38,323 nt of DNA from Lachnospiraceae bacterium (GCA_022764445.1 JALERT010000225.1:1-38323), one strand, 5' to 3'. Shown: positions 9,640 to 17,473, counted from the stretch's first letter. A program made the numbers and translations. The notes: generated by a model from the letters alone, not told the origin.

Positions 9640-10614
9640 TTAAAAGCTCCCTGACAGAAGTATTATCTTAAATATTAAGTCATCCATCTTTCTCTGCCTG
9701 TACGCCTCACCACTTTTTACAAGTTTAATCCTTGCAGACAGTGATTGTCTGCTGTCAACTAATCTTCTTGCAAGTTTAAGACATTCTCTGGCATTATCGC
9801 TTTTAATATACCTTGCTGCTATGTCATCTTCTTTGCAGTTTTCGTATATTCTAAGAAATTCTGTCATCTGATTACTTATATTTCGTCTGTTTCCTTTAAA
9901 TCTTTTAACTCTGTCTTTAAATTCCTTTGCACGACTTACATTGGTTCCAACTTCATTATTTCCATGCTGCCTGTAGCATATATGAGGAGTTTCGTCATAA
10001 TATACCCTGCCGAAGCTGCTTGCTATTATATAAAACCACCAGTCATGCATTACCGTATATCTTGGAGGTGCAGCCTTTACCATGTCTCTAAGATTCCTGT
10101 TCATAACGATTGTACAGCCTGTAACGATATTTTCTATAAGTGCATTATTAAATGACGGTCTCATAGGAGGACGTTTAATCTCCGATACAAGAGGATTTAA
10201 ATTCTCATCTACAAGTTTGGGACGACAGCAGTAGAGAAGTGGAATATCATCTGATTCTTTTTTCATTTCTTCTATCTTCTTTATACCGGCACTTAATTTT
10301 TCAGGCATCCAGTAGTCGTCCTGATCTGCAAATGCATAGTAATCAGCTTCATCATCTGATTTATCAAGAAGGTCAAAAAAACTTTTAATAACACCTTTAT
10401 TATCTCCATGGTACCAGCTGACCTGGGAAGGGTAGTTCACTACATACTCTTCAAGTATATCTCTTGTACTGTCTGATGAACCATCATCCCTTATCAACAA
10501 TTTTATATCTGCAAAGCCTTTATTTCCACAATCCTGTGCAAGTATTGAGTCAATTTGTTCACCAATATACTTTTCTCCGTTGTATGCAGACATTAATACC
10601 TGTATCGTGCTCAT
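9640..10614 (-). CDS. RgpB-like family 2 glycosyltransferase (rhamnosyltransferase type)
   Basis: A 324-residue single-domain GT2 enzyme. It begins IQVLMSAYNGEKYIGEQIDS, followed by IRDDGSSD and FADQDDYW near residues 97-102, the sequence style of RgpB/WbbL-like rhamnosyltransferases. The C-terminal 80 residues are basic and helical, fitting membrane association. Known relatives transfer rhamnose from dTDP-rhamnose to a lipid-linked acceptor; the donor used here is inferred from family only. The ATG at 10614 has ATGGAGA 9 nt upstream. The gene follows the GT4 gene by 82 bp and precedes a two-domain GT2 by 18 bp, the order seen in rhamnan/RGP operons. Confidence 0.85.
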   Translation of the reverse strand: MSTIQVLMSAYNGEKYIGEQIDSILAQDCGNKGFADIKLLIRDDGSSDSTRDILEEYVVNYPSQVSWYHGDNKGVIKSFFDLLDKSDDEADYYAFADQDDYWMPEKLSAGIKKIEEMKKESDDIPLLYCCRPKLVDENLNPLVSEIKRPPMRPSFNNALIENIVTGCTIVMNRNLRDMVKAAPPRYTVMHDWWFYIIASSFGRVYYDETPHICYRQHGNNEVGTNVSRAKEFKDRVKRFKGNRRNISNQMTEFLRIYENCKEDDIAARYIKSDNARECLKLARRLVDSRQSLSARIKLVKSGEAYRQRKMDDLIFKIILLSGSF

Positions 10615-10696
10615 ACTCTAATCTCCATTCTCACTCTTGTCATAATATACATTTAATTATGCCCTATGATTACTTTTTACTTACTATCTTTTTTAG

Positions 10697-11899
10697 CTAT
10701 CCCAACAAATCCTGATAGATTTTTCTCATCTGCTTATCTACTACTTCTAGGGAAAAATCTTTTATTTTTTCCCTATTCCAAAGTCCCATCTGCTTTCTTC
10801 TTTCATCTCTTGGTACGGCACTCTTTCCTTCTTTTTCTGTAAACATCCGTCTTACTTTGACTGCATAATCCTCCGGAGCAAATCCGTCTATTAGATAACC
10901 GCCTTTTGTATGCTCTATAAGGTCAGTTACACCTCTTATAGAAGAAGCAATTACAGGAAGTCCCACAGCCATAGCTTCCATCATGGCTACTGGAAGACCT
11001 TCTCTCTTTGATGGAAATACAAAACAGTCACATTGCTGAAGTATCTCCGCCGTATTATTAACATATCCGGCGAAAAAGACTCTGTCTGAAAGACCGAGCT
11101 CATTTACCCTCTGAATAAGCTTTTCTTTCATAACTCCTTCACCACAGATAAGATACGCAATCTTAAGATCTTTAAGCTCCTGCATAGCTTCTATCATTGT
11201 CATGTTATTTTTTCCGGGTGCCAGTTCTCCGACACTTATAATTATCTTACAGTCTTTTCCAACACCATATTTTTTTCTTATATCTTCTGTACCATCATGG
11301 ATTTTCCTATCGTCACCTGACCAGTCCTGTATGATATAATCCTTAAACTTATCAGTATCAATTCCTACACCACTTATTTTCTCGGCTCTTCCCCGGAGTG
11401 GAAACTTCTTAGCTCTTTTATAGTCTTCTTCGTTAATTGTTATAAGCCTGTCCGTATATCGTGCCATGTGTTTTTCTACCGGATAATAAAGCCAGTTTTT
11501 CAGTGGAGAACCAATAAAGAAATGAAATCCATGTGCCGTATAGATCACAGGAACCTTTCTCCCCGTCTCTTTATAGACTTTCATAGCGGCTTTTCTTGCA
11601 ACTACACCACTCATCGGCATATGACAGTGTATAAGATCGAACTCTTCTTTTTCCATAAGTTCTTTTAACTGCTCATATGACTTAGCCACCTCTTTAGAGA
11701 ATGGAGATCTGACAAAATCTATCTGATGTGTTACTATCCCTGTTCCTTCAAGTCTTTTATTGTCATGACCATAGACTACAGTATTAAGGTCAGTAGCATA
11801 ATGTACTTCATATCCCATTTCCTGCAGAATCTTTACGTTATTCATCTCAAACTGAGGCACAAAGCCGCTTACTCTCGTAACAATCAAAGCTTTTTTCAT
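10697..11899 (-). CDS. Family 4 glycosyltransferase (GT-B fold)
   Basis: A 400-residue retaining-type glycosyltransferase with two Rossmann domains. The N-terminal acceptor domain contains IHCHMPMSGVVAR and YTAHGFHFF. The donor domain contains ISVGELAPGKN and the EX7E motif formed by E300 and E308 in the block REGLPVAMMEAMAVGLPV. These features are typical of EpsD/CapM/RgpA-like enzymes that add an early sugar to an undecaprenyl-linked acceptor. It is the first transferase after the initiating sugar-phosphate transferase (31-bp gap), consistent with adding the second sugar. The ATG at 11899 follows an AGGGGTGG-type ribosome site. The sugar donor cannot be told from sequence. Confidence 0.9.
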   Translation of the reverse strand: MKKALIVTRVSGFVPQFEMNNVKILQEMGYEVHYATDLNTVVYGHDNKRLEGTGIVTHQIDFVRSPFSKEVAKSYEQLKELMEKEEFDLIHCHMPMSGVVARKAAMKVYKETGRKVPVIYTAHGFHFFIGSPLKNWLYYPVEKHMARYTDRLITINEEDYKRAKKFPLRGRAEKISGVGIDTDKFKDYIIQDWSGDDRKIHDGTEDIRKKYGVGKDCKIIISVGELAPGKNNMTMIEAMQELKDLKIAYLICGEGVMKEKLIQRVNELGLSDRVFFAGYVNNTAEILQQCDCFVFPSKREGLPVAMMEAMAVGLPVIASSIRGVTDLIEHTKGGYLIDGFAPEDYAVKVRRMFTEKEGKSAVPRDERRKQMGLWNREKIKDFSLEVVDKQMRKIYQDLLG

Positions 11900-11930
11900 C
11901 TAATCCCACCCCTCTGATGATTTTAATAAT

Positions 11931-13361
11931 TTATGCATTTTCTTCACTGTTCTCTACTATTTCTTTCACTATATCTTCAACTTTTTCTTCAGTAGCACTT
12001 ACTTCCTTCTCAGCCGTAATCTGGTCAGCACCTATACCTTCTGTTGCATCTTTCTTTAGTACAGTCTTAACTGTCATAAGTATAAGCTTTATGTCAGTCC
12101 ATATGGAATAATTTTCTATATAGAAAAGATCAAGCTTCAATTTATCATATGGCGTTGTATTGTACTTACCATAAACCTGTGCATATCCGGTAAGCCCTGC
12201 CTTTACTCTTGTCCTGAACTTAAATTCTGGCATTTCTTCGCAATATTCACGCATGATCTCAGGTCTTTCAGGTCTTGGACCTACAAATGACATATCTCCC
12301 TTTATGATATTGAAAAGCTGTGGGAGTTCATCTATACGTGTAGCCCTGATAAACTTTCCTACAGGCGTGATTCTATCGTCATTTTCCTTTGCAAGCTTGG
12401 CAACACCGTCACTTTCAGCATTTACAATCATGCTCCTAAATTTATATATAGAAAATTCCTTCTCATATATTGTACATCTAACCTGCTTGTAAAATACCGG
12501 TCCCCTGTCATAGAGTTTTATTACAATAGCTGTTATAAGCATAACCGGAGATACGATTATAAGCATTGGAACAGCTATTATGAGATCGAGGAGTCTTTTC
12601 CAGAATCTCTGGTCAAAGCTTAGTGCGTATCCCTTTGAAAGAAGAAGCGGTGTATCAAATACATGAATCCTGTCGGCTCCCATAAGAATTATATCTGATA
12701 TCTTAGGTATGACATATGCCCTTATCTTATTGGCATAGCAGTATTTTAACATGTCATTTCTCTTAACTGCCGATATGTCACCAATTATTACTGCCTGAAA
12801 CTCCTTCATCTTCTCATGGATGGCATCCATACCTTCATCTATATTGATAGCATCATAAATGGCATACTTATCACGCCTTGTCTCCACTTTATATACAAGC
12901 TCTGCTGCCGGTCTCTCTCCATATATGAGAAGGATCTTCCACGGCTGGAATATTCTGTTGTATACATATATTATTATGAAGTTCCACACTGTAGATATTA
13001 TCATTTCTACAATTAATGACAAAAATAGTACAAATGGATTAACAGCCCTGAATGCAAGAAGTGATATTACTATATAAGTAATTAGATTAGTCAGAAAAAG
13101 GCTTAAATACTGGGAAAGCATGACCTCTATACGCCTTAGCTGCCCAATCTTAAGACCTCCGTACATATATGAAAAAAAGAATAAAATTAATGAGAATAAT
13201 CCTATAACTACATAATGACCTTTTTTATAGAATGACATTACAAACATCATTGATGAGTAATAATTATACCAGATATACGCAAATACGCCTGTCATCAGTA
13301 TTATATTTACTAATGATGCAAAAAATAATATGGTTTTCTTATATGGATCGTAGTTTTTCAT
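11931..13361 (-). CDS. Polyprenyl-phosphate sugar-1-phosphate transferase (WbaP/CpsE-like)
   Basis: A 476-residue initiating enzyme that places a sugar-1-phosphate on undecaprenyl phosphate at the inner face of the membrane. Four membrane segments lie in residues 10-140, followed by a nucleotide-binding-like middle domain (about 140-240) and a re-entrant hydrophobic segment, LLDLIIAVPMLIIVSPVM, near 257-274. The catalytic C-terminal domain shows FYKQVR, YKFRSM, the RIDELPQ block with the D344-E345 pair, VGPRPERPE and VKAGLTGYAQV. An acidic tail after residue 440 is unusual and of unknown use. The ATG at 13361 has GTGGAGA upstream. It lies 66 bp after the GntR-type regulator gene on the same strand, so both may share a transcript. 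Confidence 0.93.
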   Translation of the reverse strand: MKNYDPYKKTILFFASLVNIILMTGVFAYIWYNYYSSMMFVMSFYKKGHYVVIGLFSLILFFFSYMYGGLKIGQLRRIEVMLSQYLSLFLTNLITYIVISLLAFRAVNPFVLFLSLIVEMIISTVWNFIIIYVYNRIFQPWKILLIYGERPAAELVYKVETRRDKYAIYDAINIDEGMDAIHEKMKEFQAVIIGDISAVKRNDMLKYCYANKIRAYVIPKISDIILMGADRIHVFDTPLLLSKGYALSFDQRFWKRLLDLIIAVPMLIIVSPVMLITAIVIKLYDRGPVFYKQVRCTIYEKEFSIYKFRSMIVNAESDGVAKLAKENDDRITPVGKFIRATRIDELPQLFNIIKGDMSFVGPRPERPEIMREYCEEMPEFKFRTRVKAGLTGYAQVYGKYNTTPYDKLKLDLFYIENYSIWTDIKLILMTVKTVLKKDATEGIGADQITAEKEVSATEEKVEDIVKEIVENSEENA

Positions 13362-13427
13362 TTATATTCTCCACTTTTATCTTCACTTGATTGTCAGTCT
13401 ATATGAAATACATATACTGCAGTAATT

Positions 13428-14123
13428 TTAAACTTCATGCTTCTGCATCAGCTTATCAAGCCCCTGATGTTTTATATTGGCAAGTGAGCTGAATATATGC
13501 TCATTGGCAAGCTTCTCTGCTTTTTCCTCATCCTTATCCTTGACAGACTGAAGTATTGCTTTATGTTCCTCTGCTGCCTTTCCTGCTCTTTCCTTTGATG
13601 AAAGTGTATTTTTTCTCACACGCTCAACATAATGATGATAATCAGAAAGAATGTGCTTGAGTATCTTACTTCCACATGCTTCATATAAAATAAGATGAAA
13701 ACGGTTATCAAGTTCGAATATCTGATCCCAGTGTTCTTTCTGTATATGAAATTCACTAAGATAAACGATTTCCTCAAGTTCTTCTATCTGATCTTTTGTA
13801 ATATTTTCACACGCCCACTTAGCACAAAGTCCCTCAAGATATGAACGTATAATGTATATATCATATATATCTTTGGCAGTTATACCATTTACATACGCTC
13901 CTTTATTGGGGATTATGGTTACAAGTCCCTCAAGTTCAAGCTGTCTTAACGCTTCTCTTACGGGAGTTCTTGATACACCCAGTTCTTTACTTATAGCAGC
14001 TTCCCGCAGCTCATCATGTTCAGCATAATTGCCTGATAAAATATCTTCTCTGATTTTATTAAAAACTTTCCCTCGAAGGGAATATTTATCCATTAAATCT
14101 TTATTATCATTATAATTATCCAT
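13428..14123 (-). CDS. GntR family regulator, FadR/FCD subfamily
   Basis: A 231-residue DNA-binding regulator. The winged helix-turn-helix occupies about 15-80 (LREAAISKELGVSRTPVREA, then LELEGLVTIIPNKGAYV). The FCD effector domain follows (about 90-220) with the usual metal/ligand residues: D and H in ELDNRFH, H in AEEHKAI and H in ANEHIFS. FCD regulators sense small carboxylates or sugar acids; the ligand here is unknown. A near-consensus promoter and a palindrome are directly upstream (14166-14194), suggesting autoregulation. The gene leads into the polysaccharide operon and is divergent from the Wzy_C-like gene, so it may control one or both. The ribosome site of ATG 14123 is weak (GGACGGTG). 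Confidence 0.9.
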   Translation of the reverse strand: MDNYNDNKDLMDKYSLRGKVFNKIREDILSGNYAEHDELREAAISKELGVSRTPVREALRQLELEGLVTIIPNKGAYVNGITAKDIYDIYIIRSYLEGLCAKWACENITKDQIEELEEIVYLSEFHIQKEHWDQIFELDNRFHLILYEACGSKILKHILSDYHHYVERVRKNTLSSKERAGKAAEEHKAILQSVKDKDEEKAEKLANEHIFSSLANIKHQGLDKLMQKHEV

Positions 14124-14165
14124 AATTACACCGTCCGGTTTTAAATTAAATTTTCACCATGACCT

Positions 14166-14194
14166 ATTGTATACACTAGTACAATCAATGTCAA
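14166..14194 (-). promoter_or_regulatory. Promoter of the GntR gene with overlapping palindromic operator
   Basis: On the minus strand TTGACA (14194-14189) is followed after 17 nt by TACAAT (14171-14166). An inverted repeat, ATTGTA at 14166-14171 and TACAAT at 14180-14185 separated by 8 nt, covers the -10 and part of the spacer. AT-rich sites containing TTGTATAC-like cores fit FCD-type GntR operators. Repressor binding here would block its own promoter. This is read directly; binding itself is inferred. Confidence 0.75.
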
Positions 14195-14221
14195 TACGTT
14201 ATCTTTTGGACATTTTACATA

Positions 14222-14250
14222 TTGTTAATTTATTTATAATTTTGTATAAT
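14222..14250 (+). promoter_or_regulatory. Sigma-A promoter of the Wzy_C-like gene
   Basis: TTGTTA at 14222-14227 and a consensus TATAAT at 14245-14250 are separated by exactly 17 nt. Transcription would start near 14257, giving a leader of about 100 nt before the ATG at 14357. It points away from the GntR promoter, about 30 bp further right. Confidence 0.7.
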
Positions 14251-14297
14251 CATGAAGTGTGACCAATTTTAAACACACCAAATATACAATACGATTT

Positions 14298-14324
14298 GGC
14301 AGGATTGATGTAAGCAATCGTGCC
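14298..14324 (+). other. Leader hairpin before the Wzy_C-like gene
   Basis: GGCAGGATTG (14298-14307) and CAATCGTGCC (14315-14324) pair at 9 of 10 positions around a 7-nt loop. The hairpin lies in the predicted 5' leader, 32 nt before the start codon and with no U-run after it, so it is not an intrinsic terminator. It may affect mRNA stability or translation. I do not recognise it as a known riboswitch. Confidence 0.5.
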
Positions 14325-14356
14325 GCTACATATTAAACTAGGAGGATATATTAATC

Positions 14357-16207
14357 ATGGCTATGTACTTTAATGACAACAATAATAAAAAGCCATCAAA
14401 AGATAACAAGACCGAAAAGAAATATCCACTTGGTATTCTTTTACCGGTAATTGCTGTACTTGCAATTATACCGCTTGTTACTTTTATGCATCAGTACAAC
14501 ACCAATCTCACTCAGTTCGACTGGTATACAAGTGTCGATAAAGCATTTGATTTCTTCTTATATAATAAGATGGTCTGCTTCATAATCGCATGCTGCTGTA
14601 TGATTTTCTGTCTAATCTATATTTTCTTTATATATGAACAGAAGATGATCTGGATTAAAAATCTTATCCCACTTGCAGTATACTGTGTTCTTACTTTTAT
14701 ATCTGCCATTGCATCAAATTATTCATACTTTTCATTTCATGGTATTTACGAACAGTTTGAACCTGTATGGGCACTTATGGGATACTGTCTTGTAGTATAC
14801 TACTGTTTCTTTATATTCCGTACAGAAGATGCTGTAAGACGTACAATGAACTGGTTTGTTGCAGGTATGACAGTTATGGCTGTACTTGGTCTCAGTCAAG
14901 CATTTAAGCATGACTTCTACCAGACAGAGCTCGGACAGAAGCTTATTACACCATCTTCATATACCGGTGGACCTCTTACATTTAATTTTGAAGAAGGACG
15001 TTCATATATGTCTTTATATAATCCTAATTATGTAGGATTTTATGTTGCACTCGTAGTACCTGTTCTTGTGGCACTTATATTTAATGCTAAGAAATTATGG
15101 CACCGCATTGCATATGCAGTTTTAATCGTTTCACTTGTAGTTGTTCTTTTTGCATCCCAGTCACGTGCAGGTATTATAGCACTGATATTTGCGTTTTTCG
15201 TAATGCTTCTCTGTATGAGAAAAGTATTTATCAGAAACTGGAAGATAACAGCAGGAGCGATAGCTGTATTTGCCATAGCATTTATCGGAGTCAATGTGAT
15301 GAACCAGAATATACTTATCAACCGTATGAAATCTATGTTTGCCACAACTGCTGAAACATATCCTCTTGAAAGCATAATAACAGGAGATAATGATGTTACG
15401 TTTACATATAATGGTGAAAAACTTTCTTTTAGTACAACTCAGGATAAAAATGGTACAGATGTATTTTCTCTTAAGGATGGTAACGGCAGTGATATCAAAT
15501 ATTCACTTACCGAAGACAAGTCTGCATATGCTGTTGATGATGACAGATTCCCATTCACCTTTGCCTCGGTTCGTGCCAAAAACCTTTCAGGATTTGTTGT
15601 ATATGTAAATGGCGACAAATCTTATCCATGGTATTTTACCAATATGATGAAGAAAAATGACAAATCTTATTATGTAATGGGTGGTTCAGGCGCACTATTT
15701 AAACTTACTGAGCAGGAAAAAACTATTAAATTCCTTGAAGAACATTATCATTTTGCAAATATGCGTGGATATATATGGGCAAGAACGATCCCACTTCTTA
15801 AAAAATATTTTGCCCTGGGTTCAGGACCTGACACGTTTATTATTGCATTTCCTAATAATGACCTTGTTGGTACATATAACTCCGGTCATAAAGGTGAAAT
15901 AATCACAAAGCCTCACTGTATGTTCCTTCAGATTGCAGTTCAGACAGGTGTTCCTTCACTTATAGCACTTCTTGTCTTCTTAGGATGGTATCTGATAAGC
16001 AGTCTTAGACTTTACTGGAATATGAATTATGAGGAATACCTTCCAAAGATAGGTGTTGCCATATTTGTCGGAACACTTGCATATCTTATACTTGCATTAA
16101 CCAATGATTCATGTATAGCAGTATCACCTATATTCTACGCATTGGTAGGTATGGGACTTGGTATCAACTATAAGCTACGTGAGGATAGAAAAAAAGACAG
16201 CTTATAA
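14357..16207 (+). CDS. O-antigen ligase/polymerase-like (Wzy_C) membrane protein with large extracytoplasmic insert
   Basis: A 616-residue polytopic membrane protein. About eight hydrophobic segments lie between residues 25 and 315. The ligase/polymerase signature starts with YNPNYVGFY (221-229) and SQSRAG (267-272), and the core continues with RGYIWARTIPLL (470-481), GSGPDTF (488-494) and HCMFLQIAVQTG (520-531), followed by two C-terminal membrane stretches. Between residues about 330 and 460 lies a roughly 130-residue polar, beta-rich insert in the main external loop, unusually large for the family. Relatives either polymerise glycan repeats or attach the finished polymer to its final carrier. 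AGGAGG lies 11 nt before the ATG. It is divergent from the polysaccharide operon and probably acts last in that pathway (inference). Confidence 0.82.
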   Translation: MAMYFNDNNNKKPSKDNKTEKKYPLGILLPVIAVLAIIPLVTFMHQYNTNLTQFDWYTSVDKAFDFFLYNKMVCFIIACCCMIFCLIYIFFIYEQKMIWIKNLIPLAVYCVLTFISAIASNYSYFSFHGIYEQFEPVWALMGYCLVVYYCFFIFRTEDAVRRTMNWFVAGMTVMAVLGLSQAFKHDFYQTELGQKLITPSSYTGGPLTFNFEEGRSYMSLYNPNYVGFYVALVVPVLVALIFNAKKLWHRIAYAVLIVSLVVVLFASQSRAGIIALIFAFFVMLLCMRKVFIRNWKITAGAIAVFAIAFIGVNVMNQNILINRMKSMFATTAETYPLESIITGDNDVTFTYNGEKLSFSTTQDKNGTDVFSLKDGNGSDIKYSLTEDKSAYAVDDDRFPFTFASVRAKNLSGFVVYVNGDKSYPWYFTNMMKKNDKSYYVMGGSGALFKLTEQEKTIKFLEEHYHFANMRGYIWARTIPLLKKYFALGSGPDTFIIAFPNNDLVGTYNSGHKGEIITKPHCMFLQIAVQTGVPSLIALLVFLGWYLISSLRLYWNMNYEEYLPKIGVAIFVGTLAYLILALTNDSCIAVSPIFYALVGMGLGINYKLREDRKKDSL

Positions 16208-16254
16208 AAGAAAAAATTATACATTTGAAAGCAACTATTTTGAAAGGTTCTGAT

Positions 16255-16701
16255 ATGAAAAAAATAACCTCCTTATCAGATGATACATTTAACGATGGTT
16301 CAACATATGTTTCTATTGGTATCATTGATGCAAATCTTATTGATACCATAAGAACTATAAATCCTGATATAGCTAATACTATGGTTGTTGGTACAAATAT
16401 AATTTTTTGGAAGAATCGTATCAAGCATATACAAAAACACATATCCGATTTTAATTCATTTCAAGAATATAAACAATGCTTTTACGATATCCCCAAAATA
16501 ATTGAACATCCTGATTATATAAGTACTAATCCAAAAGATAACAGTATATCTTTTATAAAAAAGTACACGAAAAATATTTCCGTTGCAGTTCGCATATCAA
16601 ATGATGGAAAAGCTTCATTCCGAACTATGTATCCATTAAGAGATTCGCAAATTCAAAATTATATAAATAACGGAAGAGCAAAGCAAATAAATAACATTTG
16701 A
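16255..16701 (+). CDS. Small BECR-fold (PBECR-like) nuclease domain protein, possible toxin
   Basis: A 148-residue cytoplasmic protein without signal peptide. The C-terminal half carries HPDYISTNPKDNSISFIKK, VAVRISNDGKASFRTMYP and a closing YINNGRAK. From memory this block resembles the PBECR group (phage Barnase-EndoU-ColicinE5/D-RelE-like nucleases) found in Firmicutes phage and mobile elements. Candidate catalytic residues are the histidines at about 57-61, H86, the lysines at 103-104 and R123 (inference). ATG 16255 has GAAAGG 7 nt upstream and is preferred to an upstream TTG at 16225, which would contain that site. It starts 47 bp after the Wzy_C-like gene and its stop overlaps the next promoter. 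No obvious antitoxin gene is adjacent. The family call is tentative and the activity is untested. Confidence 0.6.
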   Translation: MKKITSLSDDTFNDGSTYVSIGIIDANLIDTIRTINPDIANTMVVGTNIIFWKNRIKHIQKHISDFNSFQEYKQCFYDIPKIIEHPDYISTNPKDNSISFIKKYTKNISVAVRISNDGKASFRTMYPLRDSQIQNYINNGRAKQINNI

Positions 16702-16725
16702 CTTTTCTATATTTTTATGTATAAT
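16698..16725 (+). promoter_or_regulatory. Strong sigma-A promoter before the structured RNA and luxS
   Basis: TTGACT at 16698-16703 and a consensus TATAAT at 16720-16725 are separated by 16 nt. The expected start of transcription is near 16732. It overlaps the stop codon of the preceding nuclease-like gene and is the only good promoter I see before luxS. Confidence 0.75.
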
Positions 16726-16744
16726 CAATCTTAGAAAACATAAA

Positions 16745-16840
16745 CTTATATAAATGAAATCTGAGGACGGAACAGGCAGCCGTCACGCCCTTGTGGTCTT
16801 AAAGAGATGTGGAAATAGTCACTCCACCTGTTTCATTTAT
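16745..16840 (+). ncRNA. Structured leader or small RNA upstream of luxS, class not recognised
   Basis: A closing 10-bp helix pairs ATAAATGAAA (16750-16759) perfectly with TTTCATTTAT (16831-16840). Inside it are a hairpin GACGG/CCGTC (16766-16770 with 16780-16784, 9-nt loop), a small stem around 16796-16808, and GTGGA/TCCAC (16809-16813 with 16823-16827). The loop of the first hairpin, AACAGG (16771-16776), is complementary to CCTGTT (16827-16832), so a pseudoknot closing onto the outer helix is possible. A strong promoter precedes it and an intrinsic terminator follows 7 nt later. This layout is that of an attenuating riboswitch or of a small RNA of about 146 nt. I could not match it to SAM, SAH, preQ1, THF, SRP or 6S RNA from memory. 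Confidence 0.6.
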
Positions 16841-16846
16841 TTAGTT

Positions 16847-16877
16847 AAATAGGATAGCCAAAGGCTATCCTATTTTT
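16847..16877 (+). terminator. Intrinsic terminator between the structured RNA and luxS
   Basis: AAATAGGATAGCC (16847-16859) pairs perfectly with GGCTATCCTATTT (16863-16875) around an AAA loop, followed by a T run. Only 25 nt remain before the luxS ribosome site, too little for a separate promoter, so luxS is probably expressed by readthrough or regulated antitermination. Confidence 0.85.
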
Positions 16878-16914
16878 ATTAAAATACATACATTAACAAA
16901 AACGGAGGGTTACT

Positions 16915-17394
16915 ATGGAAAAAATAACAAGTTTTACAATAGACCACATAAAATTAAGACCAGGCGTATATGTATCACGTAAAGATAATGTTGGGGAAAA
17001 TGTAATCACAACATTTGATCTGCGTATGACAAGTCCTAACGATGAACCTGTAATGAATACTGCGGAAGTCCATACAATAGAACACCTTGCAGCAACATTT
17101 CTTCGTAATCACCCTGACTATAAGGACAAGACTATCTACTTTGGACCTATGGGATGCCGCACCGGTTTCTATCTTTTGCTTGCCGGTGACTATGAATCAA
17201 AGGACATTATTCCTCTTATGATTGAAATGTTTACATTTATCCGCGATTATAAGGGAGAAGTTCCCGGTGCATCAGCAAAAGACTGTGGAAACTTCAGGGA
17301 TATGAATCTTCCTATGGCTAATTACCTTGCAGATAAATATCTTAGAGAAGTTCTTACAGACATCAAACCTGACAGACTTGTCTACCCTGAATAA
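16915..17394 (+). CDS. luxS: S-ribosylhomocysteine lyase LuxS
   Basis: A 159-residue cytoplasmic metalloenzyme that splits S-ribosylhomocysteine into homocysteine and DPD, the precursor of the AI-2 signal. The metal site HTIEH (H53, E56, H57) and its third ligand C124 in KDCGNFRDMN are present, as is the catalytic cysteine C81 in PMGCRTGFY. Length and motifs are typical of the family. GGAGGG lies 6 nt before the ATG. It sits downstream of a structured RNA and a terminator, and 79 bp before the MTA/SAH nucleosidase gene, which supplies its substrate from S-adenosylhomocysteine. Confidence 0.97.
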   Translation: MEKITSFTIDHIKLRPGVYVSRKDNVGENVITTFDLRMTSPNDEPVMNTAEVHTIEHLAATFLRNHPDYKDKTIYFGPMGCRTGFYLLLAGDYESKDIIPLMIEMFTFIRDYKGEVPGASAKDCGNFRDMNLPMANYLADKYLREVLTDIKPDRLVYPE

Positions 17395-17433
17395 ATAATT
17401 ATTTTGAATAAATGATTTATGTTATAGTTGTTA

Positions 17434-17442
17434 TGCTATAAT
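17434..17442 (+). promoter_or_regulatory. Extended -10 promoter before mtnN
   Basis: TGCTATAAT is a perfect extended -10 element (TGnTATAAT). No good -35 hexamer is present at 17-nt spacing, which is usual for extended -10 promoters. It would let the nucleosidase gene be transcribed independently of the luxS leader. Confidence 0.55.
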
Positions 17443-17473
17443 ACACTAAAAAATATATAATTGGAGAAAATAA

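Noticed and set aside
16745-16840. Assigning the luxS leader to NiCo, SRP, 6S, glutamine (glnA) or SAM riboswitch RNA
   Set aside because: Only short fragments (such as ACAGGCAGC or GACGGAA) resemble those consensuses; the overall fold and remaining conserved bases do not match.
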